Origin: Parendozoicomonas verongulae
GTDB taxonomy: Bacteria > Pseudomonadota > Gammaproteobacteria > Pseudomonadales > Endozoicomonadaceae
Length of the DNA stretch: 44,418 nucleotides
Assembly: GCF_009711465.1 (NCBI RefSeq)
Contig: NZ_SMME01000850.1
Location: 1-44,418 of the forward strand
Reading direction: 5' to 3'
The position numbers and the translations under genes are program-made. Below the pieces are notes generated by a model. The model did not search any database. It was not told the DNA's origin and worked only from the letters and a program-made list of their open reading frames with translations. Every line of letters begins with the position of its first letter. The stretch's first letter is position 1. This document shows positions 1-8,619 of the stretch, one piece after another.

Positions 1-396
1 GAAGAAGAGGAAGCTTTCTTCTTATCCGTAATTAATTGAGGGGGAGTATGGCTGCGTTTCGTGACTAAACCTGAATCAGAATTGCGTCTTCTTTTTTCCA
101 CGTCAAATGACGCTTTACTATCTGGAGATCTTTTCCTTGAAATAGAGTGAAATGGCTGCATTTTTGATAATCTCTTCGCTGTTTTCCCTGAATCACTGCA
201 AATATCGACAGCACAAGCCATTTTGGGTTCCATACGTGAAATGGCAGTAGCCGAGGTTTGTGCGGCATCCAAAAAGACAGTCCAGAGAACGTGCAAAAAC
301 ATGGACAATGCAGCTACTTGCAAACAAGCTTGTTGAGTTAAATGTTGTAGAAAGTATTTCAGGCACAGCAGTGTTGCACTGTTGGTACGCAATCAG
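1..396. other. Region without a supported gene
   Basis: No convincing coding region lies in these 396 bases. Frame 1 is open from the window edge to a stop at 37-39 and could be the last 12 codons of an upstream gene (EEEEAFFLSVIN), but all three forward frames close within about 40 bases, so this is not evidence by itself. A short dyad occurs near 366-384, just beyond the cmoM stop codon. Confidence 0.5.
366..384 (-). terminator. Possible hairpin downstream of cmoM
   Basis: CAGCAGTG (366-373) and CACTGTTG (377-384) form an 8-bp stem with one wobble pair and a 3-nt loop, 13 nt beyond the cmoM stop. No T-run follows on the minus strand, so intrinsic termination would be weak. It is included only because of its placement. 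Confidence 0.25.
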
Positions 397-1188
397 TTAG
401 AGCGGTTTCTGGCAGAGATAGTGGATATATCTCGCCATACTCTGATACGGCTCCTGTCGCCCATAAATACTTTCCGCTTCCAGAATATCTTCAAACTTGC
501 TGCGTTTGAGATCGTGTGGGCGCATGTTGTCGTAAATACCTCGAATGCCTGTTCTGGCTTTAATCTCGAACCCTTCCTCGTTTAGCCAGCTCTCTACGTC
601 TTCCGGGTTTTGTGGGTTATCGGGTGTGAGGGTTTTGCCATTGCCTTTCAGGCGTGCACCGGGGTTGTTGGTGTAAACAAAGTTACCCATCATCAGGTGC
701 CGCCAGATAAGGGCGCGCTTGTTGTAAAACAACACAGAGAACCAGCCGCCGGGTTTTACGGTTTTGGCCAGTGTTTTCAATACCTGTTCAGGGTTCTCCA
801 GCCATTCTATAACCGCGTGAAACAGTACCAGGTCACCGGTGCTGCCTGTGTGGTCGGGTAGTTCCTGTATTGGTATGTGGTGCACAGTGAGGTCTGTTGC
901 CGGGCTAATGTCCTGAAAGTTTCTTTCTGCGCGATTGAGCATTTCTCGGGAGATATCACACAGGGTGACTTTATGGGGCTGGCCTTTTGTCAGCTGTGCG
1001 GAAAACAGCCCTGTACCGCCGCCTGCATCAATAATCTGGTATGGGGACGCATCAGGGGAGGTCAGCCAGCCGACCTGTGTCTCAATATCTTCGCGAATGA
1101 GCGTGGTGCGGATGCGGCCTTTATCGGTGCCGTATATCTGTCGCTCAAAACGCTCAGCGAGAGTGTCAAAGTTTCTGTCTGCGGACAC
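397..1188 (-). CDS. cmoM: tRNA 5-carboxymethoxyuridine methyltransferase CmoM
   Basis: SAM-dependent class I methyltransferase that makes the methyl ester mcmo5U at the wobble position of certain tRNAs from cmo5U, in the cytoplasm. The 263-residue protein closely resembles E. coli CmoM (former SmtA). It opens with an RNFD..AE.F...IYGT.KG segment, has the SAM-binding glycine loop DAGGGTG at residues 54-60, the acidic strand LCDIS at 76-80, the motif LFHAVIEWL at 122-130 and PGGWFSVLFYN at 146-156, and ends with a YIHYL strand. Length is that of the family. It is transcribed divergently from the kinase gene and has no operon partner in view. The start chosen gives the MSADRNFD N-terminus that matches the family. 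Assignment is by recalled similarity. Confidence 0.93.
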   Translation of the reverse strand: MSADRNFDTLAERFERQIYGTDKGRIRTTLIREDIETQVGWLTSPDASPYQIIDAGGGTGLFSAQLTKGQPHKVTLCDISREMLNRAERNFQDISPATDLTVHHIPIQELPDHTGSTGDLVLFHAVIEWLENPEQVLKTLAKTVKPGGWFSVLFYNKRALIWRHLMMGNFVYTNNPGARLKGNGKTLTPDNPQNPEDVESWLNEEGFEIKARTGIRGIYDNMRPHDLKRSKFEDILEAESIYGRQEPYQSMARYIHYLCQKPL

Positions 1189-1239
1189 TCGTGGGCTCCT
1201 GTTTATAAATGCTGCGCAAGTTTACCGTAATTTGTTTTA

Positions 1240-1284
1240 ACCACTAAGAGTGGTAACAGGTTGCTTAGAGGGGCTGACACCTCT
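1240..1284. promoter_or_regulatory. Two dyads in the cmoM/kinase intergenic region
   Basis: ACCACT (1240-1245) with AGTGGT (1249-1254), and AGAGG (1267-1271) with CCTCT (1280-1284), are short inverted repeats in the 148-bp gap between the divergent cmoM and kinase genes. They could be operator half-sites or 5'-UTR hairpins. No recognised regulator consensus was identified. Confidence 0.25.
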
Positions 1285-1336
1285 GTGAACGTAGTGACCT
1301 GTTCAAGGGTCTTTGGTCTGTTTGCAGGAGAATACT

Positions 1337-2479
1337 ATGGCATCACCTCTTGATTTGTCCTCTCTCAATCTTGGTGGAGTGGGCTCCTCATCTGAAGCTT
1401 CCAGAAGAGAGTCTCTTGGGCAGTTTGGTCGAATGGTTTCATCTGTGCGGCGACTCCTGGGTTCCCGCGCGGCGAGTGAGGTTATGAATTCGGCTCCGCT
1501 TGCAGAAGGTTTGAAGCGTCAGGCTTTGGCTATTATGACAACCCGCCCGCAAGATTTTGAAGGTGGTTATGCCCGTATCTGGTTGGTAAAAAACGTGCCA
1601 GAGGGGGAAGTCGTATACGCAATAAAGGCTGCGAAAAAAGAGTCTGAGGGTACGCCATCCCATGAGATTATGCAGAACGAGCTGTTCCGCGAGGCGGTGG
1701 CACTTAAGTGTCTTAAACATCCTAATATTGTGGAGCTTCTGGGTACCTGTCAACACCCCTCCTTGGGGATTATTCTTGTTCAGGGGCTTATGGATGGCAG
1801 TTTACATGAGCTTTTTGAAGAGTTGGAGGGTATCCCTGTTACTACTGTTCATCACATAGGATGTGATGTCTCGGCGGGTTTGAGGTTTATTCATCACCAA
1901 CATTTGACTCATGGCGATCTGCAGGAGGGAAATGTTCTGTACAGGAAGGAAGAAAAGGGTACATTCTCTTTCCGTATCGCTGACTTTGGCTCTAGCTCAC
2001 GGGTAGGGGAGCGTCGGCCTCCGTCGGGCAATGTGTATTTGCCGCCAGAGGTTTCTTCATACTGGAAGAAGCAATTTTCTGCTCACTTTGTAAGCAAACC
2101 TTCTGCATGTACAGAGTCAGATGTGTGGGCTTTCGGTGCCATGATTTTGCGACTTTTACTGGTCGTCTCGCCTGCTGAACTTGGGTTATGGATAAGTCGT
2201 CTGGCAAGAATCTCTATAGAGGAAGAGCGTGAGACGGAGGCGCAATGTCTTGAACGCATGTCTGGCCTTGCTGTCAGGGAGCAAAAGCTTTGCCGGGAGC
2301 CTGTGCCTGACAATCTGAGGGATTGGGTTCACGGTGTTCTGAGAGCAATGTCGGGATGCCTGAGCCTCAGGCTGGAGAGTCGTCCAAGTATTGATGAGGT
2401 GAATCGCAGGCTTCAGGATATATCTCTGCGGATGGTCAGCCCGGGTAAGGACAGGGGGGGTAAACAGAAGGCGGAGTGA
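1337..2479 (+). CDS. Eukaryotic-like protein kinase (Hanks type)
   Basis: Predicted cytosolic or secreted protein kinase of 380 residues. The start is ATG 1337, because CAGGAG at 1325-1330 sits 6 nt upstream; an in-frame start at 1313 has no such site. Kinase landmarks appear in order: glycine loop EGGYARIWLV (75-84), invariant Lys in YAIK (K97), probable helix-C Glu in FREAVALK (E119), catalytic loop HGDLQEGN (192-199, Asp194 and Asn199 kept but HRD changed to HGD and the usual Lys to Gln), DFG (216-218), PPE in place of APE (236-238) and SDVWAFG (Asp262). Key catalytic residues are therefore present. Residues 1-70 are Ser/Arg-rich without a known domain. No membrane helix, PASTA or signal peptide is seen. 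It sits alone between cmoM and rseP. Role unknown; a secreted effector or an envelope-stress signalling kinase are both speculative. Confidence 0.85.
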   Translation: MASPLDLSSLNLGGVGSSSEASRRESLGQFGRMVSSVRRLLGSRAASEVMNSAPLAEGLKRQALAIMTTRPQDFEGGYARIWLVKNVPEGEVVYAIKAAKKESEGTPSHEIMQNELFREAVALKCLKHPNIVELLGTCQHPSLGIILVQGLMDGSLHELFEELEGIPVTTVHHIGCDVSAGLRFIHHQHLTHGDLQEGNVLYRKEEKGTFSFRIADFGSSSRVGERRPPSGNVYLPPEVSSYWKKQFSAHFVSKPSACTESDVWAFGAMILRLLLVVSPAELGLWISRLARISIEEERETEAQCLERMSGLAVREQKLCREPVPDNLRDWVHGVLRAMSGCLSLRLESRPSIDEVNRRLQDISLRMVSPGKDRGGKQKAE

Positions 2480-2621
2480 TATCTTAGTTTCGCTATCGAA
2501 AACACTGCTAAGAATTACTACTCATCCGGTTTGCCAGTCCTGGGGTCTATGTGCGAGCATTATTTATCAGTATTTTTTATATTTAGTGTTTTTATAACGA
2601 TACCAAAGAGATTTGCTCTAC

Positions 2622-3983
2622 ATGGATTCGATCCAGACAATTTTTGCTTTTATTGTGACGCTGGGGCTGCTTGTCAGTATTCACGAGTACGGTCATTTTT
2701 GGGTTGCTCGCCGCTGCGGTATCAAGGTTATTCGTTTCAGTGTCGGTTTTGGTAAGCCCTTACTCCGCTGGCATGACAAGCTGGGTACCGAATATGTGAT
2801 TGCTCTGATTCCTCTCGGCGGCTATGTGAAAATGCTGGACGAGCGGGAAGACCCTGTTGCCGAACATGAACGGCATATGTCTTTTAACAGCAAGCCTGTC
2901 CTTTCCCGTATTGCCGTTGTAGCTGCCGGCCCTGTCGCTAACTTCCTGCTGGCCATCGTTGCCCTGTGGTTGATGTACATGATCGGGGTGAGGGCGGTCA
3001 TTCCTGTTGTCGGAGATGTTCTTCCCGACTCTCCTGCGGCCCGTGCCGGGCTGATGGCCAATACCGAAATTACCTCTGTAGATGGGGATGACACCCGCAG
3101 CTGGAATGATGTCAATATGGCTTTGCTTAAATCCATCGGGGATACCAAAACCATTGATGTGGTTGTGCGGCCTTTTGATTATCCGGATGCTCCCCCTGAG
3201 CCCAAAGGGATTTCTGTGAGTAACTGGTTGACCGGTGATGAGCAACCCAGCCCGGTGCATGGTCTGGGTATTGTACCCTGGTCGCCTGATGTGCCGGCTG
3301 TGATTGGACAGATTGTTCCTGGCCAGGCTGCTGAGCGTGCGGGGTTACAGACAGGTGATAAAATTATTGCCATGAACGGTGCTGCAATTCCTAACTGGGA
3401 AGAGTGGGTGAAGGGAATTCGCAACAGCTTTGGCAAGACTCTTGATTTAACAGTGGAAAGAAATGGCCAAGGTATTAGTATTGATCTGATCCCCGGGGAA
3501 AAATCATTAGCCGATGGAACGAAAATTGGGTACATTGGTGCTGGATCAGGCTCGTTTACGTGGCCTGAAGATTATGTTCGGGAGATTCGCTTTGGTCCGG
3601 TTGCTGCGCTGGGAGTGGCAGCACAAGACACGGCGTCGTTATCTTATCTGATGGTGGATTCCCTCCGGAAGATGATAACCGGGCTGGTATCAGTCAGTAA
3701 TCTGAGTGGACCCATAACCATCGCTCGGGCAGCCGGGGCTTCTATCAAGTCTGGTCTGGAAAGCTTCCTCAGTTTCCTGGCTATGTTGAGCGTAAGTCTT
3801 GGCGTTATTAATTTACTGCCTGTGCCGGTACTCGACGGTGGCCACCTGCTGTATCATTTTGTGGAATTGATCAGGGGAAAGCCTTTGTCGGAAAAGGCGC
3901 AGATGTTTGGCATGAAAATAGGCCTGGCACTGATACTTGGCGTAATGTTTGTCGCCATTTTTAACGACTTGAGTCGACTGTGA
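2622..3983 (+). CDS. rseP: Site-2 intramembrane zinc protease RseP
   Basis: Inner-membrane metalloprotease that cuts anti-sigma factors (RseA type) and remnant signal peptides, so releasing the sigma-E response. The 453-residue protein has the zinc motif HEYGH at 21-25 in the first transmembrane helix, GGYVKMLDER at 66-75, a second membrane segment near 100-122, tandem periplasmic PDZ domains (roughly 125-205 and 215-290), the third zinc ligand in LDGGH (404-408) and the typical FNDLSRL end. ATG 2622 is preferred because MDSIQTIFAFIV aligns with the family start; an upstream in-frame TTG at 2613 would add three residues. bamA follows after 44 nt. The usual upstream partners uppS, cdsA and dxr are not present; a kinase gene precedes it instead. 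Confidence 0.96.
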   Translation: MDSIQTIFAFIVTLGLLVSIHEYGHFWVARRCGIKVIRFSVGFGKPLLRWHDKLGTEYVIALIPLGGYVKMLDEREDPVAEHERHMSFNSKPVLSRIAVVAAGPVANFLLAIVALWLMYMIGVRAVIPVVGDVLPDSPAARAGLMANTEITSVDGDDTRSWNDVNMALLKSIGDTKTIDVVVRPFDYPDAPPEPKGISVSNWLTGDEQPSPVHGLGIVPWSPDVPAVIGQIVPGQAAERAGLQTGDKIIAMNGAAIPNWEEWVKGIRNSFGKTLDLTVERNGQGISIDLIPGEKSLADGTKIGYIGAGSGSFTWPEDYVREIRFGPVAALGVAAQDTASLSYLMVDSLRKMITGLVSVSNLSGPITIARAAGASIKSGLESFLSFLAMLSVSLGVINLLPVPVLDGGHLLYHFVELIRGKPLSEKAQMFGMKIGLALILGVMFVAIFNDLSRL

Positions 3984-4027
3984 CCCTCCCGGGGGATAAA
4001 AGACCATTACCTGGAAGAACGGATTCC

Positions 4028-6358
4028 ATGAAGCGATTATTACTGCCACTCGTCGCCGGAAGCATGCTCGCCGGACAGGCCAGTGCTTTTGTAGTCAACG
4101 ATATCCGTCTTGACGGCCTGCAGAGGGTGTCTGCGGGTACCGTATTCAATATTTTGCCAATTTCCATCGGCGATGATATCAACAGCAAATCCATTGCGGA
4201 CTCTGCCAAGGCACTGTTCCGCACTGGCTATTTTCAGGATATTCAGCTGGGTCGCGATGGCGATGTGCTGGTTGTCACGATGGTGGAAAGACCCTCGATC
4301 AGTAAGATTGAGATTGAAGGCAACAAGGCGATCAAATCAGAAGACCTTCTCAACGGGCTGAAGCAATCCGGCCTTGCAGAAGGTGAAATTTTTCAGCAGG
4401 CAACCCTCGAAGCCATCCGTATGGAGCTGGAGCGACAGTATGTTGCTCAGGGCCGTTATGGCGCTCGCATTGAAGCTGAAGTGAAACCTCTGCCCCGTAA
4501 CCGTGTGGCGATTACCATCAAGGTGCGTGAGGGCAAGGTTTCTACCATCAAGGATGTCAACATTGTTGGCGCTCATGTATTTAAGTCAGAAGAGCTGGCG
4601 GATCTGTTCGAGCTGAAACCTTCGAACTGGATGTCCTGGTACTCCAACGATGACAAATACTCCCGGGAAAAACTTTCCGGGGATATTGAGCGACTGCGGT
4701 CGTACTATCTGGATCGGGGCTACATCAACTTCAATATCGTCTCCACTCAGGTGTCCATAACGCCCGATAAGGAAGGCGTGTACATCACTCTCAACATTGA
4801 TGAGGGTGAGAAGTACAAGGTGAATGAAGTTAAGCTGGCTGGTGATCTTGCTGTCGATAAGAAAGAAGTCGAAGCTCTGCTGCTGGTTAAGCCGGAGCAG
4901 ACCTTCTCCCGCCAGATTATGACCACAACGGAAGATCTGATTACTCGCCGATTGGGTAACGAAGGTTACACATTCGCAAACGTTACAGGTATTCCAACGC
5001 CTAACCATGAAAACAACACCGTTGATATCACCTTCTTCGTAGATCCTGGTCGTCGTGCTTACGTTCGTCGCATCAACTTCTCCGGCAATCTGAAGACCGA
5101 AGATGAGGTGCTGCGTCGTGAAATGCGTCAGATGGAAGGGGCGTCTGCGAATACTGCCAAGATTGATCAGTCTAAGGCGCGCTTAGGCCGTCTGGGCTAT
5201 TTCAAACAGGTAGATGTGGAAACCACTCCCGTGCCGGGTTCCGGTGATCTGGTGGATGTGAACTACACCGTGGAAGAGCAGCCTTCCGGTTCTATTACTG
5301 CAAGTCTTGGTTTCTCCCAGTCCGATGGTTTGATTCTGGGTGGCTCTATCACTCAGGACAACTTCCTGGGTTCTGGTAACCGGGTGTCCCTGTCTGCGAA
5401 CTCCAGTAGAACCCGTAAGCTGTATAGCTTCTCGTTTAACGACCCGTACTTCACTGTTGATGGTGTAAGCCGTGGTTATAGCCTGTACTACAGCAAGACC
5501 AATTACTCCGACAGTGATATTACCAACTACAACGTTGATACGGTGGGTGGTGATGTCACCTTTGGTTATCCAATCTCTGAAATCACCAGCGTGCGTATTG
5601 GTGGTGGTGTTGAGAACAATAAACTGAGAATTGGTTCTGCACCGGCTCTACGAGTTAAAGAGTTTACTGACCGGGAAGGCAGTGACTTCACGAACTTTAA
5701 GGCAAATATCGGGCTGTATCAGTCCACTCTGAATAATGGCTTGCTGCCTACCCGTGGCTGGTCCCAGAGTGTGTCTGCGGATGTGGCGGTTCCCGGCAGT
5801 GATCTGACATTTTACAAACTGAACTACCGTGGTCAGTACTTCCAGCCTCTGAGCAGAACTTTGACTTTGCGTCTGGCGAGCCGTCTGGGGTATGGTGCCG
5901 CTTATGGCAGCACTTACGACCTGCCGTTCTTTGAGAACTACTACGGCGGCGGCTTCGGCTCCATTCGAGGCTACAGGGATAACTCCCTTGGTCCACGGAC
6001 TCTGCAGAGTAACGGCCAGTACGACCCTATCGGTGGTGACGTGTTAATGGAAGGTACAGCGGAAGTGCTGTTCCCGCTGCCCTTTATCAAGGATCAGCGC
6101 CAGTTGAGAACCTCTGTGTTCTTTGATGCCGGTAACGTATTTGAGACCGGTTGTAAGAGCGGCAAAGATTCTAAGGGCAGAGATTACTCCAGTGGCTGCA
6201 CCAAGCCCTCTTTGTCCGATCTTCGTTACAGTGTGGGTGTTGGTTTAACATGGATCACTCCGATGGGTCCTCTCACCTTCAGCCTTGCGAGAGCACTGAA
6301 GGAAGAAGATTTGGACGAAACCCAAGTGTTCCAGTTCTCTCTGGGGGCGCCTTTCTAA
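4028..6358 (+). CDS. bamA: Outer-membrane protein assembly factor BamA
   Basis: Core of the BAM complex that folds beta-barrel proteins into the outer membrane. The 776-residue precursor begins with a signal peptide (MKRLLLPLVAGSMLAGQASA, cut before FVVNDIRLDGLQ), followed by five POTRA domains up to about residue 430 and a 16-strand barrel. The loop-6 signature appears as SIRGYRDNSLGP, equivalent to VRGF in E. coli, and the chain ends in FQFSLGAPF with the terminal aromatic residue expected of outer-membrane barrels. ATG 4028 is chosen over in-frame 3980 because it gives a clean signal peptide and has GGAAG about 10 nt upstream. It follows rseP closely, and a strong hairpin terminator lies between it and skp. 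Confidence 0.97.
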   Translation: MKRLLLPLVAGSMLAGQASAFVVNDIRLDGLQRVSAGTVFNILPISIGDDINSKSIADSAKALFRTGYFQDIQLGRDGDVLVVTMVERPSISKIEIEGNKAIKSEDLLNGLKQSGLAEGEIFQQATLEAIRMELERQYVAQGRYGARIEAEVKPLPRNRVAITIKVREGKVSTIKDVNIVGAHVFKSEELADLFELKPSNWMSWYSNDDKYSREKLSGDIERLRSYYLDRGYINFNIVSTQVSITPDKEGVYITLNIDEGEKYKVNEVKLAGDLAVDKKEVEALLLVKPEQTFSRQIMTTTEDLITRRLGNEGYTFANVTGIPTPNHENNTVDITFFVDPGRRAYVRRINFSGNLKTEDEVLRREMRQMEGASANTAKIDQSKARLGRLGYFKQVDVETTPVPGSGDLVDVNYTVEEQPSGSITASLGFSQSDGLILGGSITQDNFLGSGNRVSLSANSSRTRKLYSFSFNDPYFTVDGVSRGYSLYYSKTNYSDSDITNYNVDTVGGDVTFGYPISEITSVRIGGGVENNKLRIGSAPALRVKEFTDREGSDFTNFKANIGLYQSTLNNGLLPTRGWSQSVSADVAVPGSDLTFYKLNYRGQYFQPLSRTLTLRLASRLGYGAAYGSTYDLPFFENYYGGGFGSIRGYRDNSLGPRTLQSNGQYDPIGGDVLMEGTAEVLFPLPFIKDQRQLRTSVFFDAGNVFETGCKSGKDSKGRDYSSGCTKPSLSDLRYSVGVGLTWITPMGPLTFSLARALKEEDLDETQVFQFSLGAPF

Positions 6359-6384
6359 GAAAAGCGGTTCACAGGATGACAGAT

Positions 6385-6419
6385 AAGGGGTAGGGCGTTA
6401 GTCTTACCCCTTCTCTTTT
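6385..6419 (+). terminator. Intrinsic terminator between bamA and skp
   Basis: A 12-bp stem (6385-6396 with 6401-6412, two G-U pairs, GTTA loop) is followed by a T-rich stretch (CTCTTTTA). It may only partly uncouple skp-lpxD transcription from rseP-bamA. Confidence 0.6.
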
Positions 6420-6457
6420 AGGTAAAGTAAACAAGGTAAATCAGGAGTACCAATACA

Positions 6458-6979
6458 GTGAATGCAGGAGTGAAAAGCTTGCGCAGTTTGAAAGTTATTG
6501 CCATGGCCGCTATTCTGGCCACCCCTCTGGCTCAGGCCAGTGGTATTGCCATTGTTAACTCCCAGAAGGCCTTGCAGGAATCAGCCCCTGCCAAGGCATT
6601 TGAGCAGAAGTCACAGGAAAAGTTTTCTGTTCAGGTAGAGAGTCTGAAGACGGCTGAGGCCAGTTTCAAAAAACAAGTCGCTGATTTTGAGCGTGATAAG
6701 GCGACAATGAGTGATGCTGAACAGTCTAAAATGCAGCTTGAGCTGAGGCGTAAGCAGGAAGACCTGCAGTATCAGGGCCGTGCTTTACAACAGGAAGTGG
6801 CTCAGGCTCAGCAAGCGGAAATCAACCGCCTGGCTCCTAAACTGGAGCAGGCTATCTCAGCTGTTGCTGAATCTGGCGGTTATGATGTGATTATTGAGCA
6901 GGCTACTGTTCGTTATGCCAAGCCTGGCCTGGATATCACCGGTAAGGTGATCGAAAAGTTGAACGCGCTGGCGAAGTAA
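6458..6979 (+). CDS. skp: Periplasmic chaperone Skp (OmpH family)
   Basis: Trimeric periplasmic holdase that carries unfolded outer-membrane proteins towards the BAM machinery. The 173-residue precursor has a signal peptide ending ATPLAQA (cut after residue 27), then an IAIVNSQKAL strand, a long charged coiled-coil tentacle (about 50-130, rich in Lys/Glu/Gln) and a C-terminal strand region YDVIIEQATVRYA that closes the body domain. The start is GTG 6458, supported by TCAGGAGT at 6441-6448. It lies between bamA and lpxD in the classical order; lpxD begins 3 nt after its stop, so the two are co-transcribed. Confidence 0.95.
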   Translation: MNAGVKSLRSLKVIAMAAILATPLAQASGIAIVNSQKALQESAPAKAFEQKSQEKFSVQVESLKTAEASFKKQVADFERDKATMSDAEQSKMQLELRRKQEDLQYQGRALQQEVAQAQQAEINRLAPKLEQAISAVAESGGYDVIIEQATVRYAKPGLDITGKVIEKLNALAK

Positions 6980-6982
6980 TTG

Positions 6983-8050
6983 ATGCAAGTTGAGATAAAG
7001 TCTGTAAAACAGTATACGCTGGCCGAGCTGGCTGACGTTTTACGGTATGAGTTACAGGTTGATGTGAAAGGAGATGCCAGCTGTGTCATCAGCGGTATTT
7101 CTACTCTTCAGGATGCCGTGCCCGGCACCCTGTCTTTTCTGGCAAACCCTGCCTATGCAAAATATCTGGCGGATACCAAAGCTGATGCTGTGCTGCTAAC
7201 TCCTGAAGTGGCAGCAGACTATTCCGGCAATGCTCTGGTGATGAAAAACCCTTACCTTGGTTTTGCCAGACTAAGTCGTTTGTTTGAACGAGGCGATGGT
7301 GAACAGGTGGGCGTGCATGCTGATGCCAGCGTGGACGAGTCTGCTGTTATTGCTCAAACCGCCTGGATTGGTCCTGGTGCTGTGATTGAGGCAGGTGCTC
7401 ATGTCGAGGCGGGTGCGCGTGTTCTGGCCAATACTGTCGTCGGTCGCGATTGTGTAGTGGGTGAGGGTACGATCCTTAAAGCCAATGTGACCTTGTGTCA
7501 CGGTGTAACCATCGGAAAGCGCTGCATCATTCACAATGGAGCTGTTTTGGGTGCTGATGGGTTTGGTTTTGCCAATGACGCTGGCAGTTGGGTGAAGATT
7601 GCCCAGCTAGGTGGTGTGATTGTGGGTGACGATGTGGAGATTGGTGCCAATACCACCATTGATCGTGGTGCGCTGGATAATACAATCATCCACGATGGTG
7701 TAAAACTGGATAACCTGGTTCAGATTGCCCATAACGTTGAGATCGGTCGTAACACGGCTATTGCGGCTTGCACCGGTATTTCTGGCAGTACGAAAATTGG
7801 CAGCGGCTGCACTATTGCGGGTGGCTCCGGCATCGCAGGTCACCTGGATATTGCCGACGGGGTGCATATTGCCGGTATGGCGATGGTGACAAAATCGATT
7901 ACTGATAAGGGCGTCTGGTCCTCCGGTGGTATAGGCTGTATGCCAGTGAAAGAGTGGAGGCGCAATACTGTGCGTTTCCGCCAGCTGGATGATATGGCCA
8001 AGCGTATCCGCAGGTTGGAAAAACAGACAAGTAAGGGTCGTGCGGAGTAA
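6983..8050 (+). CDS. lpxD: UDP-3-O-acylglucosamine N-acyltransferase LpxD
   Basis: Third step of lipid A synthesis: transfers an R-3-hydroxyacyl chain from ACP to the 2-amino group of UDP-3-O-acylglucosamine in the cytoplasm. The 355-residue protein has the N-terminal uridine-binding domain (about 1-105, including STLQDAVPGTLSFL and NPYLGFAR), a left-handed parallel beta helix of hexapeptide repeats (about 110-310) with the catalytic His in NLVQIAHNVEIG (His250, equivalent to E. coli His239), and a C-terminal helix MAKRIRRLEKQ. ATG 6983 is used; a TTG directly before it at 6980 is also in frame. It is coupled to skp and followed by a strong terminator, so fabZ may rely partly on its own promoter. 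Confidence 0.96.
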   Translation: MQVEIKSVKQYTLAELADVLRYELQVDVKGDASCVISGISTLQDAVPGTLSFLANPAYAKYLADTKADAVLLTPEVAADYSGNALVMKNPYLGFARLSRLFERGDGEQVGVHADASVDESAVIAQTAWIGPGAVIEAGAHVEAGARVLANTVVGRDCVVGEGTILKANVTLCHGVTIGKRCIIHNGAVLGADGFGFANDAGSWVKIAQLGGVIVGDDVEIGANTTIDRGALDNTIIHDGVKLDNLVQIAHNVEIGRNTAIAACTGISGSTKIGSGCTIAGGSGIAGHLDIADGVHIAGMAMVTKSITDKGVWSSGGIGCMPVKEWRRNTVRFRQLDDMAKRIRRLEKQTSKGRAE

Positions 8051-8075
8051 GCGGTCGTGCTCTGATGGCTCTGTT

Positions 8076-8106
8076 ACAAAACCGGCTTTTGCCGGTTTTG
8101 TTTTAT
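8076..8106 (+). terminator. Intrinsic terminator between lpxD and fabZ
   Basis: An 11-bp perfect stem, ACAAAACCGGC (8076-8086) with GCCGGTTTTGT (8091-8101), closes a TTTT loop and runs into a T-rich tail. This is a strong intrinsic terminator inside the normally continuous lpxD-fabZ-lpxA cluster. Confidence 0.8.
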
Positions 8107-8120
8107 CTGTCAGATCCCGG

Positions 8121-8126
8121 TATAAA
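8121..8126 (+). promoter_or_regulatory. Possible -10 element of a fabZ promoter
   Basis: TATAAA at 8121-8126 lies 33 nt upstream of the fabZ ATG, just past the lpxD terminator. No good -35 box is seen at the right distance, so this rests mainly on position. Confidence 0.3.
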
Positions 8127-8158
8127 AGAGTTGGGGATATGAGTGGGAGGGACTCTCT

Positions 8159-8617
8159 ATGGATCAGCATGCTATGGAAATGAATGTTGAGGATATTCAG
8201 GCACTGTTGCCCCAGCGTTACCCTTTTTTGCTGGTGGACCGTGTCGTTGGCTTTGATCTCGAGAAAAGAACAATTGACTGTTACAAAAATGTCACCGCTA
8301 ATGAAGAGTTTTTCAACGGACACTTTCCCGGGCATCCTGTTATGCCTGGTGTGTTGATTATCGAGGCCATGGCTCAGGCTGCAGGTATACTGGGTTGTAA
8401 AATGACCGATAGAAAGCCGGGAGAAAATTCGGTTTACTATTTTGCTGCAGCAGATAATGTACGTTTCAGACGAACGGTTGTACCCGGTGACAGGTTACAA
8501 CTGACGGCTCAGTTTGTGGCAGAAAAAAGAGGGATATGGAAATTTTCCTGTCAGGCCCATGTTGATGGTACACTAGCGAGTTCTGCTGTTATTACTTGTG
8601 CGAAAAAGGAAATCTGA
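8159..8617 (+). CDS. fabZ: 3-hydroxyacyl-ACP dehydratase FabZ
   Basis: Dehydrates 3-hydroxyacyl-ACP to trans-2-enoyl-ACP in fatty-acid elongation and competes with LpxA/LpxD for 3-hydroxyacyl-ACP. The 152-residue hotdog protein contains [14 protein letters not shown] (16-29), the active-site His in [12 protein letters not shown] (His55) and the catalytic Glu in VLIIEAMAQ (Glu69). ATG 8159 has GGGAGG at 8145-8150, 8 nt upstream; in-frame ATGs at 8174 and 8180 lack such a site. It is directly followed by lpxA (2-nt gap), which ties saturated chain supply to lipid A synthesis. Confidence 0.96.
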   Translation: MDQHAMEMNVEDIQALLPQRYPFLLVDRVVGFDLEKRTIDCYKNVTANEEFFNGHFPGHPVMPGVLIIEAMAQAAGILGCKMTDRKPGENSVYYFAAADNVRFRRTVVPGDRLQLTAQFVAEKRGIWKFSCQAHVDGTLASSAVITCAKKEI

Positions 8618-8619
8618 CC

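Noticed and set aside
65..268. 67-codon minus-strand frame at the window start
   Set aside because: Composition looks random; no ribosome-binding site or domain.
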